This document shows positions 17,840-26,373 of a stretch of DNA of 64,000 nt, piece by piece. Under the pieces are notes generated by a model, which saw only the letters and a list, made by a program, of their open reading frames with translations, ran no database searches and was not told the DNA's origin. Numbering within the stretch: the stretch's first letter is position 1; every line of letters starts with the position of its first letter. The DNA is taken from contig LARD01000003.1 of the NCBI GenBank assembly GCA_000980375.1, positions 84,521-148,520 of the forward strand. The letters run 5' to 3'. The position numbers and the translations under genes are program-made. The DNA is from Clostridium sp. K4410.MGS-306 (lineage in GTDB: Bacteria; Cyanobacteriota; Vampirovibrionia; Gastranaerophilales; Gastranaerophilaceae).

Positions 17840-18469
17840 TTAATCCTCTATTATACGCATTTGCATAGCTAATAAAACAGCCTGTGTTCTGTTTTTTACT
17901 TTGAGTTTTTTGAAAATGCTGTTAAGGTGCGTTTTTACGGTAACTTCTCTTACAAAGAGTTTTTGTGCAATATCGTTATTGCTTGCACCTTGAGAGACCA
18001 TTTTTAAGATTTCTTTTTCTCTTGCCGTAAGAGGTTCTATTTCACCTTCTTGCACAAATTTTAAATCCACATTGCTGACTTTTTCTTTTTGCCAGGTAGA
18101 ACGTCTTAAAAGTGCTTCAATTCTTGCTAGTAAGTTAGGAAGAATAAAGGGTTTCACAACATAATCATCCGCACCGAATTTGAGTCCTGAGATTTCTTTT
18201 TGTTCTTCGTTAAGTGCAGTAATCATAATTACCGGGATATTTTCAAGCCTTTTATTTACTCTTATTGCTTTCAATGTTTCCCAGCCGTCCATATTTGGCA
18301 TCATTACATCAAGCAGCACCATATCATAGTCGCTGTTTTCTGATGTAAGCTTTTTCAGCCCCTGCATACCGTCTGTAGCAACATCAACCTCATATCCGTA
18401 CAAAGGCAATGCATCTGCAAGGTATTTGGGACTATCATCTATAATTAAGATTTTAGCTATAGCAACCAT
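17840..18469 (-). CDS. Response regulator, receiver plus LuxR-type HTH
   Basis: Receiver domain (1-120) with DD at 11-12, phosphoacceptor D54 in MVLLDVMMP and the lysine in VVKPF. The HTH (about 140-205) reads LTAREKEILKMVSQGASNNDIAQKLFVREVTVKTHLNSIFKKLKVKNRTQAVL, a textbook NarL/FixJ output domain split here by the 20-residue rule only in description: LTAREKEIL then VKTHLNSIFKKL. It activates transcription when phosphorylated. No kinase gene is adjacent. It is the fourth gene of a minus-strand signalling cluster. Confidence 0.92.
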   Translation of the reverse strand: MVAIAKILIIDDSPKYLADALPLYGYEVDVATDGMQGLKKLTSENSDYDMVLLDVMMPNMDGWETLKAIRVNKRLENIPVIMITALNEEQKEISGLKFGADDYVVKPFILPNLLARIEALLRRSTWQKEKVSNVDLKFVQEGEIEPLTAREKEILKMVSQGASNNDIAQKLFVREVTVKTHLNSIFKKLKVKNRTQAVLLAMQMRIIED

Positions 18470-18561
18470 TTTTTTATTCTTTCTTCTTATACTTTAGTTG
18501 TAATTTTAATTGATAAGTTATTATTTATCAATTAAAAGCGCTCGAAATTCATCTATTTAGA

Positions 18562-19236
18562 TTATATAATATGGTCTTTGATGGCTTTTATTGCTGCCTG
18601 TGTTCTGTCACTAACAGACAGTTTTTGCAAAATATTGCAGACATGTGCTTTTGTCGTGTTAACACTTACGTCAAGCTTTTTTGCTATATCGCTGTTGGAA
18701 AATCCTTCTACAATCAGAGCCAGCACCTGTTTTTCTCTGGTAGTCAGGTTTGTGTCTGCGGTTTTTTCTTGTTTTGCATCAGTATCAGGCGGGTTTTTGT
18801 CTTCTTTTTCATAAGCAACAGCTGCATTGAGCACATAACCTGCTACTTTGGGATCAAACCACGCTGCACCTTTAATAACAGATTCTACAATGCTGATTAG
18901 TTTGTCAGGGGCAACATCTTTTGTGCAATAGGCAGAAGCACCGGCTTTTACGGATTTTATCACATCTTCTTGCTGTTCGTGTGAGGAAAGTATAATTACT
19001 TTTATTTCCGGATGTTTTTGTTTAATGATTTTAGCTGCTTCAATACCGTTCATATCAGGCAGCCCCAGATCCATTATTACAACATCAATGTTTTCTTTTT
19101 CTACAATATCTATACCGGTTTGTGCTTTAGACGCTTCATATATTTCAGCCAGGCAGTCTTCTGATTCAAAAGCTGTTTTTAAACCAAACCTTGTAAGAGC
19201 ATGGTCTTCTACTATAAGGATATTGTATTTTGCCAT
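18562..19236 (-). CDS. Response regulator, NarL/LuxR family
   Basis: Receiver domain with EDH at 10-12, phosphoacceptor D56 in VVIMDLGLP and conserved lysine in CTKDV. After a linker of about 30 residues rich in Lys and Asp comes a LuxR-type HTH starting LTTREKQVLALIVEG and ending near SDRTQAAIKAIK. It differs from the next regulator in receiver type (NarL-like versus a longer-linker type). It lies 16 bases after the TPR gene, so the two are probably co-transcribed. The target genes are unknown. Confidence 0.92.
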   Translation of the reverse strand: MAKYNILIVEDHALTRFGLKTAFESEDCLAEIYEASKAQTGIDIVEKENIDVVIMDLGLPDMNGIEAAKIIKQKHPEIKVIILSSHEQQEDVIKSVKAGASAYCTKDVAPDKLISIVESVIKGAAWFDPKVAGYVLNAAVAYEKEDKNPPDTDAKQEKTADTNLTTREKQVLALIVEGFSNSDIAKKLDVSVNTTKAHVCNILQKLSVSDRTQAAIKAIKDHII

Positions 19237-19252
19237 TATTGCCTTTATTTCT

Positions 19253-20842
19253 TTATAACTGTGAGCTCAATTCTTTTGACGCTTCAACAAAGAAAGGATT
19301 TATTTCTAACGATTTTTTAAAATTACTCTGTGCAGCCTCTTTGTTTCCCTGTTGTTTTTGTATAAGACCTGCCAGATAGTAATATCTGTGGTCTTTACTG
19401 TTAACGTATTTTACGGGTTTGAGATATGTCCTTGCGAGTTCCAAACGGTTATTTTTGATGGCAATATCTGTAAGGTCCAGCCAGGCGTCTGTCATCATCG
19501 GGTCAAGAGACACAGCTTTTTTCAAATATTGTATGTTTTTTATTTCGTCAATTTTTGAGGCAGTATAATAAATATCTGCACTAAGATTTTCTTTTGCAAG
19601 CACTTTGTTTGCATATTCAACAGATTTGTCTGTCATATCAAGCATTTTGTAGCATAAAGAAGCATTGATTAGAGCAGTTGTATTGTTTTTGTCTTTTTTT
19701 GCTGCCTTTATATAAAAATCTACTGCATTTTTATAATCTTTTTTGAACATATACATATTGGCAATGCCCATAAGTGTTTGTGGATTATTTTTTTTGATTT
19801 TATAGGCTCTTTCATACATGTCCATTGAGTCTGCAAGTTTATTTTGTTTGAAATAAATATCTGCAAGCAGTGTCATTGAATCGACATCTTTTTTGTTTGC
19901 GGAAATATTCTGATTGAGTTCTTTTATAGCTCTTTGAGAGTCACCTGTTTGCATAAAATAATGAGCCAGATAATATCTGGATTTTGCACGGTCTTTTGCA
20001 GCTTTTGCCAGTGTGTAATACCTTAAACCCTCAAGATCTTTTCTGTAATCCAGAATGTTAATATCCTGACTCAAAAGGTTGTCCAGGGTTTTGATTGCGT
20101 CAGACAGTTTGTTTGTTTCGCAAAAAATTTGAGCTTTATATTTTACATAATTTGCATTGTCAGGGTTTATTGACAGAGCTTTGTTTATTTCATTAATGGC
20201 TTTCGAGTATTCTTTTATGTTGTAATAAGCCTGTGAAAGTATATAATGAGCGTAATCAGAGCGCTTGAGTCTGTCAGGCATTTTGTTCATATCACGTGCA
20301 ACTTCAAACGCCAGATTGTTGTAATAAATTTCCGTATAATTTTGTGCAAGGAGTATTTCGTCATCGTAAGAAAGTACTACCTGTGGGAAGAGTTTGGATT
20401 TTATCAGCTGTATCTGGTGGTTGTAGGTTTCTCTGTCTTGTATGTTGTTGATTGCTTCCTGTGCAAGTGAGAACAACCCAATATTTGCAAACTTGTATGC
20501 AAGGCCAAGGTTAACAAAGTCTTCTGTTTGTGAGCCGGCCAGCACAATTTTGTAGTCTTTGTATGCGGATGTTATATTACCCTGTGTAAATTTTTCATTT
20601 GCATCAGCATATTTTTTAGAATAATCAATAGATGCAGTGTTTTGTGTGTTACTGTTTTGCGAGAACGTTATTATTCTTAAAAAGTCATTTGTAAGTTCGT
20701 TGTTTTTTATGACTTTGAGGTTCTCCTGATTAAACGTGGAAACAGGTGTTTTTATTATATTTTTATCAGGGCCTTGTGCAAAACAAACACAGGCTGTAGA
20801 GCTTGCTAAAATTACTGCTGTTGTTATAAATTTTTTAATCAT
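19253..20842 (-). CDS. Exported TPR-repeat protein
   Basis: Signal peptide at residues 1-23 (MIKKFITTAVILAS... ending CFA). The rest (529 aa in total) is a superhelix of about ten TPR units, for example YAHYILSQAYYNIKEYSKAINEI and AQIFCETNKLSDAIKTLDNLL. Likely a periplasmic scaffold. It sits 7 bases after the GAF-HD-GYP gene and 16 before a response regulator, so it is part of a signalling operon. Its partner is unknown. Confidence 0.85.
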   Translation of the reverse strand: MIKKFITTAVILASSTACVCFAQGPDKNIIKTPVSTFNQENLKVIKNNELTNDFLRIITFSQNSNTQNTASIDYSKKYADANEKFTQGNITSAYKDYKIVLAGSQTEDFVNLGLAYKFANIGLFSLAQEAINNIQDRETYNHQIQLIKSKLFPQVVLSYDDEILLAQNYTEIYYNNLAFEVARDMNKMPDRLKRSDYAHYILSQAYYNIKEYSKAINEINKALSINPDNANYVKYKAQIFCETNKLSDAIKTLDNLLSQDINILDYRKDLEGLRYYTLAKAAKDRAKSRYYLAHYFMQTGDSQRAIKELNQNISANKKDVDSMTLLADIYFKQNKLADSMDMYERAYKIKKNNPQTLMGIANMYMFKKDYKNAVDFYIKAAKKDKNNTTALINASLCYKMLDMTDKSVEYANKVLAKENLSADIYYTASKIDEIKNIQYLKKAVSLDPMMTDAWLDLTDIAIKNNRLELARTYLKPVKYVNSKDHRYYYLAGLIQKQQGNKEAAQSNFKKSLEINPFFVEASKELSSQL

Positions 20843-20849
20843 AAAATAA

Positions 20850-22601
20850 TTAATTACCTGCCTTACAATTATAGTATCTGTTAAATAATTCTACCAGAGA
20901 CCTGTCGGAATCTGAATAGTTTTGTTCATCTGCATCAAGCAGGTTGTAAAGATATTCTACATCAAACTTTGATAATATTTCTCTGTCTTCGTTGTTGTAT
21001 AAAACAGAGTCTACCTCGCTTAAGAATACATCAACAAGCCTATCGAGTTTGATTTTGAAAAATGCTTCCACAATATTACCGTCAAAATGTTTCCAGGAAC
21101 CTGATTTGATAATATCCAGGGCATTTTTGATGGGCATTTTGTCACGGTAATGTCTTTTTGATGTAATAGCGTCAAATACATCACTAACAGCCAGCACTCT
21201 GCCGCCAAAGTGGATTTCTTCGCCTTTTAATTTTCTGAAATATCCTGTCCCGTCGTATTTTTCATGGTGGCTTGAGGCAATTTCCGCTACTTCTTTAAAC
21301 TCTTCTGAAATATATACACGGTTGAGTATGTCATATGTTATTTTCACGTGTTCTTGGATATGTTTGTACTCGTCGTCTGTTAACTTACCGTCTTTTTGCA
21401 GCACCGCATCACGTATGCCTATTTTGCCTATATCGTGTAAAATGGCAGCGTGTATAATGTTAGCCTTTGTTTTTTCATCGGTGTCCATTACTTCGCAAAT
21501 TAATTCTGAATACATTTTTACACGGTTTGAGTGGCCGGCTGTGATTTTATCTCTTGCATCAATAGAAGCTGCAAGCGTGTCTACAAAGTTTTTGAAAAGT
21601 TCTTTTTGCTGGTTAATCATCAGCTGTTGTGACTCAAATAGTCTTGCGTTTTCAATTGCAATACCGGCACTTGAGCCTATTGCAATAAGAATTTCTTCGT
21701 CTTCTTTTGTAAAAACAGCGTTGTTTTTGTTTAGAACCTGAAATACACCCAATATTTCGTGTTTCATGTTCCATATAGGCATACAAAGTATTGTCTGTGT
21801 TTTGTATCCTGTTTCTTTGTCAATTTCCTGATTGAATCTTGAGTCGCTGTAGGCATCTTTGATATTTATTATTTCGCCTGATTGAGCAACATAACCGGCC
21901 AAGCCTTTATCTGCCGGAAAACGTAGTTCCTGTGTGCCCATACCCAGTGCAATTTTTGATACAAGCTCATTTTTATTTTTATCAAGTAGAAAAACAGTGC
22001 ATCTATCTGCATCGAGCACTTTTTTTATTTCTTGTGCAACAGTTTTTAAAAGCAGTTCAAGGCTTGTTTCTGCTGCAAGTGTTCTTGCTACGTTGAGCAA
22101 TGCAACAAGCGGCTTTTCAATATCTGTATCCAAAGTTATTTCGCTGTGGTCTAATTCCAAGGAATCGATTCTTCCGATTAAATCCATAACTTTGATATTT
22201 ATAATAGTGTTGTCACTTTGTATTGTGCGTGCTTGTTTTAGTACAGTTAGTGCCTGAGAATAATTTTTTTCCGAAAAATAAATATATGCCCAGCAAAAAA
22301 GATTTGTCTTGATGGCGTTTTTGTTTTGAGAGTTTTCTGCAAGAAATTTTGCATCATCGAGCATATTCAATGAAATTTTATAATTACTTTTGTCTGCTTT
22401 GTATTTTAAAACTGCAAGCAATGACAGATTTTGTGCGATAAACTCATAAGATTTGTTAAGCAAAAACGTATTATGAATCATTTCTGCTTTTGCAGTCAAA
22501 CTTCCAAGGCTTGCTGTCTCAAGTGTCTTAAAGAGCGAAAACATAGTACTTTGTGCGTGGTTAATATCTTCAACACAAACTGACTTTATAAAATCTTCCA
22601 T
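20850..22601 (-). CDS. GAF and HD-GYP domain protein (cyclic-di-GMP phosphodiesterase)
   Basis: Residues 1-150 are helical, TPR-like. A GAF domain follows (about 170-320: RCTVFLLDKNKNELVSK, FPADKGLAGYVAQSGE, GVFQVLNK). The HD-GYP domain (about 335-520) has HAAILHDIGKIGI and HHEKYDGTGYFRKLKG, the signature with F in place of the usual P. It should hydrolyse c-di-GMP in response to a ligand bound by GAF. It heads the operon with the TPR protein and two response regulators. AAGGGT precedes the start. A GGDEF cyclase is encoded at 42.5 kb. Confidence 0.92.
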   Translation of the reverse strand: MEDFIKSVCVEDINHAQSTMFSLFKTLETASLGSLTAKAEMIHNTFLLNKSYEFIAQNLSLLAVLKYKADKSNYKISLNMLDDAKFLAENSQNKNAIKTNLFCWAYIYFSEKNYSQALTVLKQARTIQSDNTIINIKVMDLIGRIDSLELDHSEITLDTDIEKPLVALLNVARTLAAETSLELLLKTVAQEIKKVLDADRCTVFLLDKNKNELVSKIALGMGTQELRFPADKGLAGYVAQSGEIINIKDAYSDSRFNQEIDKETGYKTQTILCMPIWNMKHEILGVFQVLNKNNAVFTKEDEEILIAIGSSAGIAIENARLFESQQLMINQQKELFKNFVDTLAASIDARDKITAGHSNRVKMYSELICEVMDTDEKTKANIIHAAILHDIGKIGIRDAVLQKDGKLTDDEYKHIQEHVKITYDILNRVYISEEFKEVAEIASSHHEKYDGTGYFRKLKGEEIHFGGRVLAVSDVFDAITSKRHYRDKMPIKNALDIIKSGSWKHFDGNIVEAFFKIKLDRLVDVFLSEVDSVLYNNEDREILSKFDVEYLYNLLDADEQNYSDSDRSLVELFNRYYNCKAGN

Positions 22602-22686
22602 ATAAAACCCTTAACATAATCTTTATTTAATTATACAATATTTTTTATAAATGATAAATAATAATGGATAAATATCGGGGATTTAT

Positions 22687-23379
22687 ATGAATAAAGTTAG
22701 TATTATTGTACCTGTTTTTAATGAAATAAATACGCTGGATACAATTCTGGAAAAAATAGAAAATGCACCATTCTGCGCCTTGGAAAAAGAAATTATACTT
22801 GTAGATGATATGTCAACTGACGGCACAAGAGAACATCTAAAAGAGCTTGAGAGCAGATATAAAGTGTTTTATCACGACAAAAACCAGGGTAAAGGTGCTG
22901 CCATCAGGACAGGCCTGGCTCACATAACAGGAGATATTATGGTTATCCAGGATGCGGATCTTGAGTATGATCCTGCTGATTATCAGGATTTGGTGAAACT
23001 CATTGTGGAAGACAAAGCTGATGTTGTTTACGGCTCAAGGCTTACCGGCGCCAAACCTTCAAGGTCATTTATGTTTACCCATCTTCTTGGCAACAAGCTT
23101 TTGACATTTACCACAAATGTCCTTTACGGTGCTACTCTTACTGATATGGAAACCTGCTATAAAGCTTTTAGAGCAAGCTTTCTTGAAGGTATTCAAATCA
23201 AATCCGACAGATTTGATTTTGAACCTGAAATCACAGCTAAGATATTAAAGAAAAAAGCAAGACTCTATGAGCTTCCTATTTCGTATTATGGAAGAGAATA
23301 CAATGAAGGCAAAAAAATTACCTGGAAAGATGGTATTCACGCTATCATTGCACTGATTCGCTTCAGATTTAGTGATTAA
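22687..23379 (+). CDS. Family 2 glycosyltransferase (DPM1-like)
   Basis: GT-A fold with SIIVPVFNEINTLD at the N-terminus, the nucleotide-binding EIILVDDMSTDGT, the metal-binding DAD in VIQDADLEYDP and the ETCYKAFR segment typical of dolichyl/polyprenyl-phosphate sugar transferases. At 230 residues it has the catalytic domain only, with no membrane segment. It likely charges a lipid carrier with a sugar, which GT-C enzymes such as the two in this window could use. GGGGAT precedes the ATG. The stop overlaps the convergent anti-sigma gene by 11 bases. Confidence 0.88.
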   Translation: MNKVSIIVPVFNEINTLDTILEKIENAPFCALEKEIILVDDMSTDGTREHLKELESRYKVFYHDKNQGKGAAIRTGLAHITGDIMVIQDADLEYDPADYQDLVKLIVEDKADVVYGSRLTGAKPSRSFMFTHLLGNKLLTFTTNVLYGATLTDMETCYKAFRASFLEGIQIKSDRFDFEPEITAKILKKKARLYELPISYYGREYNEGKKITWKDGIHAIIALIRFRFSD

Positions 23380-24070
23380 ATTTGTTGAACAATTCAATGC
23401 TGTTTTCTTTTGAATATACATCTTTGGGTATATTTGTATTTTGCTTTTCAACATAAACCTGTTGTTCTTCTGTTTTTTCGTGCAGGCTTATTTCCTTATA
23501 CTCATATGCTCCCAGCATGACAAGCCCTGCAAGTATTGCGATTTTGGCTGTTTTCATTGTGAAAATACTGTTCAATATCTCGCTGTGATGATTGAGTTGA
23601 TACCATTTGTTGTCTTGTTCCTTAAGTGAGTTCATGACGTTTCTAGTTAAATCAGCGTTTCTTTTTTTCTTTGCTTTATCAAATGCATTACGCAGCTCTT
23701 TTTGCATAATATAAGTGTTTTTTAGCTCTTTTTGCGCTGCTTTTGATTTCATTAAATATTTTCTGAATTCAAAACACTCCTGTGCATTGAGCTCGTTATC
23801 CACATAAGGAGAAAGATTCTCCACAAATTTTTCATGTTCTCTTATGCTGAAAGTGGCCTGTTTTTGTTTTTTTTGTGCCAGCTCAAGAACCTGTTTATAA
23901 GAATCTTTTAAGTTTTTTATCAGAGATTTTAAATATATGTATTTTTTGTAGCATTCTTCACAATTGGAGAGGTGGTCTTCTATAAAAGCTCTTTCCTGAT
24001 ACGAGACTTTATTGTCTATGTACAAAGACAACATTGATGATACTTTTTTGCAAACCGCTGTGTTGGCCAT
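23369..24070 (-). CDS. Anti-sigma factor with zinc-finger domain and membrane anchor
   Basis: An N-terminal ZAS/zf-HC2 domain carries H28-x3-C-x2-C (EDHLSNCEECYK). A second, degenerate copy (residues about 83-115: LSPYVDNELNAQECFEFRKYL) keeps the fold pattern but has lost the zinc pair. One membrane helix follows (about 178-195, AILAGLVMLGAYEY), so the cytoplasmic domain would hold the sigma factor at the membrane. It lies 21 bases after the ECF sigma gene, the normal pairing. GAGGG precedes the ATG. Confidence 0.88.
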   Translation of the reverse strand: MANTAVCKKVSSMLSLYIDNKVSYQERAFIEDHLSNCEECYKKYIYLKSLIKNLKDSYKQVLELAQKKQKQATFSIREHEKFVENLSPYVDNELNAQECFEFRKYLMKSKAAQKELKNTYIMQKELRNAFDKAKKKRNADLTRNVMNSLKEQDNKWYQLNHHSEILNSIFTMKTAKIAILAGLVMLGAYEYKEISLHEKTEEQQVYVEKQNTNIPKDVYSKENSIELFNKFNH

Positions 24071-24091
24071 TTTTCCCTCGATTTCTGTTAT

Positions 24092-24697
24092 TTATGCAAT
24101 GTAAGCTTTTAATTCTTCCTGAAGCTTGTTTCTTGCCCTTGCAATACGTGATTTAACTGTGCCTACATTTGTATTGGTAATTTCTGCAATTTCTTCATAA
24201 CTTAAGCCCTGAAACTCTCTTAGTACTATTGCAAGACGGAAAGAATCCGGAAGTTTGTGTATAGAACGTTCTATTATGCAGTTAAGCTCACTGTTCAGGC
24301 TTGACTGTTCAGGTGTGCATTCTTTGCATGGCACATCTGCAACATTGAATCTGTCTTGTTCTTCATCGTCTTTTTTGTCTATAGGGACTGTTTTCAGTTT
24401 TCTGTTTTTGCTTCTTATGTAGTCATAAAAAAGCCTTGTTACTATCTGGTTTAACCAGGCTTTGAATTTTGTTGCATCTTTTAGTTTTTTTATATTGCGA
24501 GCCATTTTGAGCAGTGCTTCTTGTGTAAGATCAAGTATGTCTTCACAGTTATTGCTCAGATAATAAAAAGAGGCATAGATATTTTCCTGATTTCTTTTGA
24601 CAATTTCTTCTACAGCATCAAGGTCATCTTGCTGTGCAAGATGTATAAGCTCTTCAAGACTTTTTGACTTATATTGCTTTTTGCCGAAAAGTATCAA
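24092..24697 (-). CDS. ECF-family RNA polymerase sigma factor
   Basis: Region 2 is at about 25-95 (YLSNNCEDILDLTQEALLKM and FKAWLNQIVTRLFYDYIR) and region 4 near the C-terminus (LPDSFRLAIVLREFQGLSYEEIAEI, GTVKSRIARARNKLQEEL). The -10 recognition and -35 HTH features are those of SigW-like ECF factors. The open frame extends to a TTG at 24733, but an in-frame TTG at 24697 has AAGGGGA seven bases before it and is preferred (201 aa). It is paired with the anti-sigma gene downstream. Confidence 0.85.
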   Translation of the reverse strand: MILFGKKQYKSKSLEELIHLAQQDDLDAVEEIVKRNQENIYASFYYLSNNCEDILDLTQEALLKMARNIKKLKDATKFKAWLNQIVTRLFYDYIRSKNRKLKTVPIDKKDDEEQDRFNVADVPCKECTPEQSSLNSELNCIIERSIHKLPDSFRLAIVLREFQGLSYEEIAEITNTNVGTVKSRIARARNKLQEELKAYIA

Positions 24698-24799
24698 CTC
24701 TCTTCCCCTTTGTATATTTTGTATTAAGTACAAAATAAAAGAAGGCAGAGTTTTTTCACACGCTCTTTTTTATATAAACATGTCGATAATATTTTTTTA

Positions 24800-25588
24800 T
24801 CAAATATTTAAAACGTATAAATCCTTATCCAGTTTAATTTCAAAATAAGTATTAAGCGGAATATCGACATCATTGCCTTTTCTCGTAACTGCAACAAATG
24901 GTGATAACATCAGATCTGCTATTTGAAGTGCTGCAGCGCCTAAAAATGCCAGAGGTTTTGTATAAGTGTTTGTTGTACACGTGTTGCCTCCGCAAGGGTC
25001 CTTTAAAGTTGAATGGATAACGCCGTTGTTTGCTGCATCTGCGAGATTGGACAGATAACAAGGAGATGCTCCGATTGTGTTGAAAAACACCTTTTTGTTG
25101 TCTATTTTAGATATGAGCGCTGTTACAGGGTATGTAATGGAGTCAACGGTTATTTTTTCAAGTGCAATCTTTACCGTGCCGCTTTTACCCATCATTCTTG
25201 GCTTGTGTGTTTTTTCTATTTTCCCTTTAAACACTATTTTTGAGGGTTTTTTATCGTATGTAAGATATTCTTTTTGTACGGATTCAAATCTCACAGGAAT
25301 ACCTTCAACATTGCCGTTGTTCAAATTCTGCTCGGAAACAACAATAAACTTTCTTCCTTTTTCAAGCTTTACTGTCTCAAATTCCATGTCTGGAAGTATA
25401 GAATTGGCACCTGATTCTATGTTTTTTGCTTTTTCCGAAATCTCCTCCTGCGGCATCGGGTGGTGAATAAATGCTGTCTGAGTTTTATCTATTTCCTTGA
25501 CTTTGTAAGTTATTTGCTCAGCTTTCGCAACTGTCAGTTGTGAAAATAAAGATGCCAATAAAAGCAGCAGAATAATAATACGTTTCAT
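24800..25588 (-). CDS. Exported protein of unknown function
   Basis: The frame is open to 25669, but ATG at 25588 begins a good signal peptide (MKRIIILLLLLASLFSQLTVAKA) and has GAGG upstream. The mature protein has β-rich sequence (VKLEKGRKFIVVSEQNL, PSKIVFKGKIEKTH) and two cysteines near GGNTCTTNT. The C-terminus, NTYFEIKLDKDLYVLNI, resembles the end of conserved hypothetical periplasmic proteins. It is upstream of the sigma/anti-sigma pair on the same strand, so it may be co-transcribed or be a target. Function unknown. Confidence 0.65.
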   Translation of the reverse strand: MKRIIILLLLLASLFSQLTVAKAEQITYKVKEIDKTQTAFIHHPMPQEEISEKAKNIESGANSILPDMEFETVKLEKGRKFIVVSEQNLNNGNVEGIPVRFESVQKEYLTYDKKPSKIVFKGKIEKTHKPRMMGKSGTVKIALEKITVDSITYPVTALISKIDNKKVFFNTIGASPCYLSNLADAANNGVIHSTLKDPCGGNTCTTNTYTKPLAFLGAAALQIADLMLSPFVAVTRKGNDVDIPLNTYFEIKLDKDLYVLNI

Positions 25589-25940
25589 GCTAAAAAAAAC
25601 CTCAAATACTCTTATTTTTACTTTAAAATTCTGAACCCTTGTCTGTTGGGATTTATATTCTAACCTCAAAAATCTTGAAATATATCCTATGTTTATTGTA
25701 TTTACAAAACCATATTTTGTAATTTCGAATTTTTGTTTTTTTGATATTAATTGTATGTTTTACACCATATTGCCCAATCGGGTAATGGACATAAATTATT
25801 TGTGTCATAAGATTGAATCATAGAAAAGAGCATGTACTGCAAATGCAGTCACAGCCAAGTTTCTGCTCCCCTAATTCCTCATGGATAGAAATTGAATATT
25901 AAATAACAAACATTGTACTTATTAAATTAGGAGAAAAATT
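25589..25940. other. Intergenic region of about 350 bases
   Basis: No gene is supported. It holds divergent promoters for the flanking genes and an inverted repeat ACTGCA-AA-TGCAGT at 25836-25849. The sequence ATTGCCC-AATC-GGGTAAT near 25770-25790 is another imperfect repeat. AGGAG at 25930-25934 belongs to the downstream gene. Confidence 0.5.
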
Positions 25941-26261
25941 ATGCCTAAAGAAAATTGTACTGTTACGGTTACTGAATTTGCAATCTACCCGCCTCCGTTT
26001 ATGACTTTTTCAACTCCCGCTAAAAAGTCTTTTCGCATGAGATTCAACAGATTTATTGATGAGCTCAAACATTTTGACCTTAAAGCTGTTAAAGAAAATT
26101 TGTTATTCAACCCTGTTGGCAAAAAGACCGAAGTCGCTAAATCTCAAAAAGATTTAAGCAGTCAAAGTCAAAAAGCACTTGCTATTTATTCGGTTATTGA
26201 TTCCGCACAAAAAGACGTAGAAGAAATCAAAAATATAATGATAAGACGTTTTGAAAGATAA
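25941..26261 (+). CDS. Small hypothetical protein
   Basis: 106 residues, with a distinct hydrophobic/proline start (TEFAIYPPPFMTF) and a helical, charged C-terminal half (residues 30-106). No signal peptide or membrane helix is evident. AGGAG precedes the ATG at good spacing. It sits among lineage-specific unknown genes; nothing in the sequence gives a function. Confidence 0.6.
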   Translation: MPKENCTVTVTEFAIYPPPFMTFSTPAKKSFRMRFNRFIDELKHFDLKAVKENLLFNPVGKKTEVAKSQKDLSSQSQKALAIYSVIDSAQKDVEEIKNIMIRRFER

Positions 26262-26373
26262 ACTTGCTTTCAATGTATATTTTTATAAAAACTTTTAACA
26301 AACATGGCAAATTTTAAACACGTTTCGTTTTAAAATAAAAAAGATTTTGTGAAATATACATCGGAAGTGTTAC

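Noticed and set aside
25589..25669. Upstream start at 25669 for the exported protein
   Set aside because: It would bury the signal peptide; ATG 25588 has a ribosome site.
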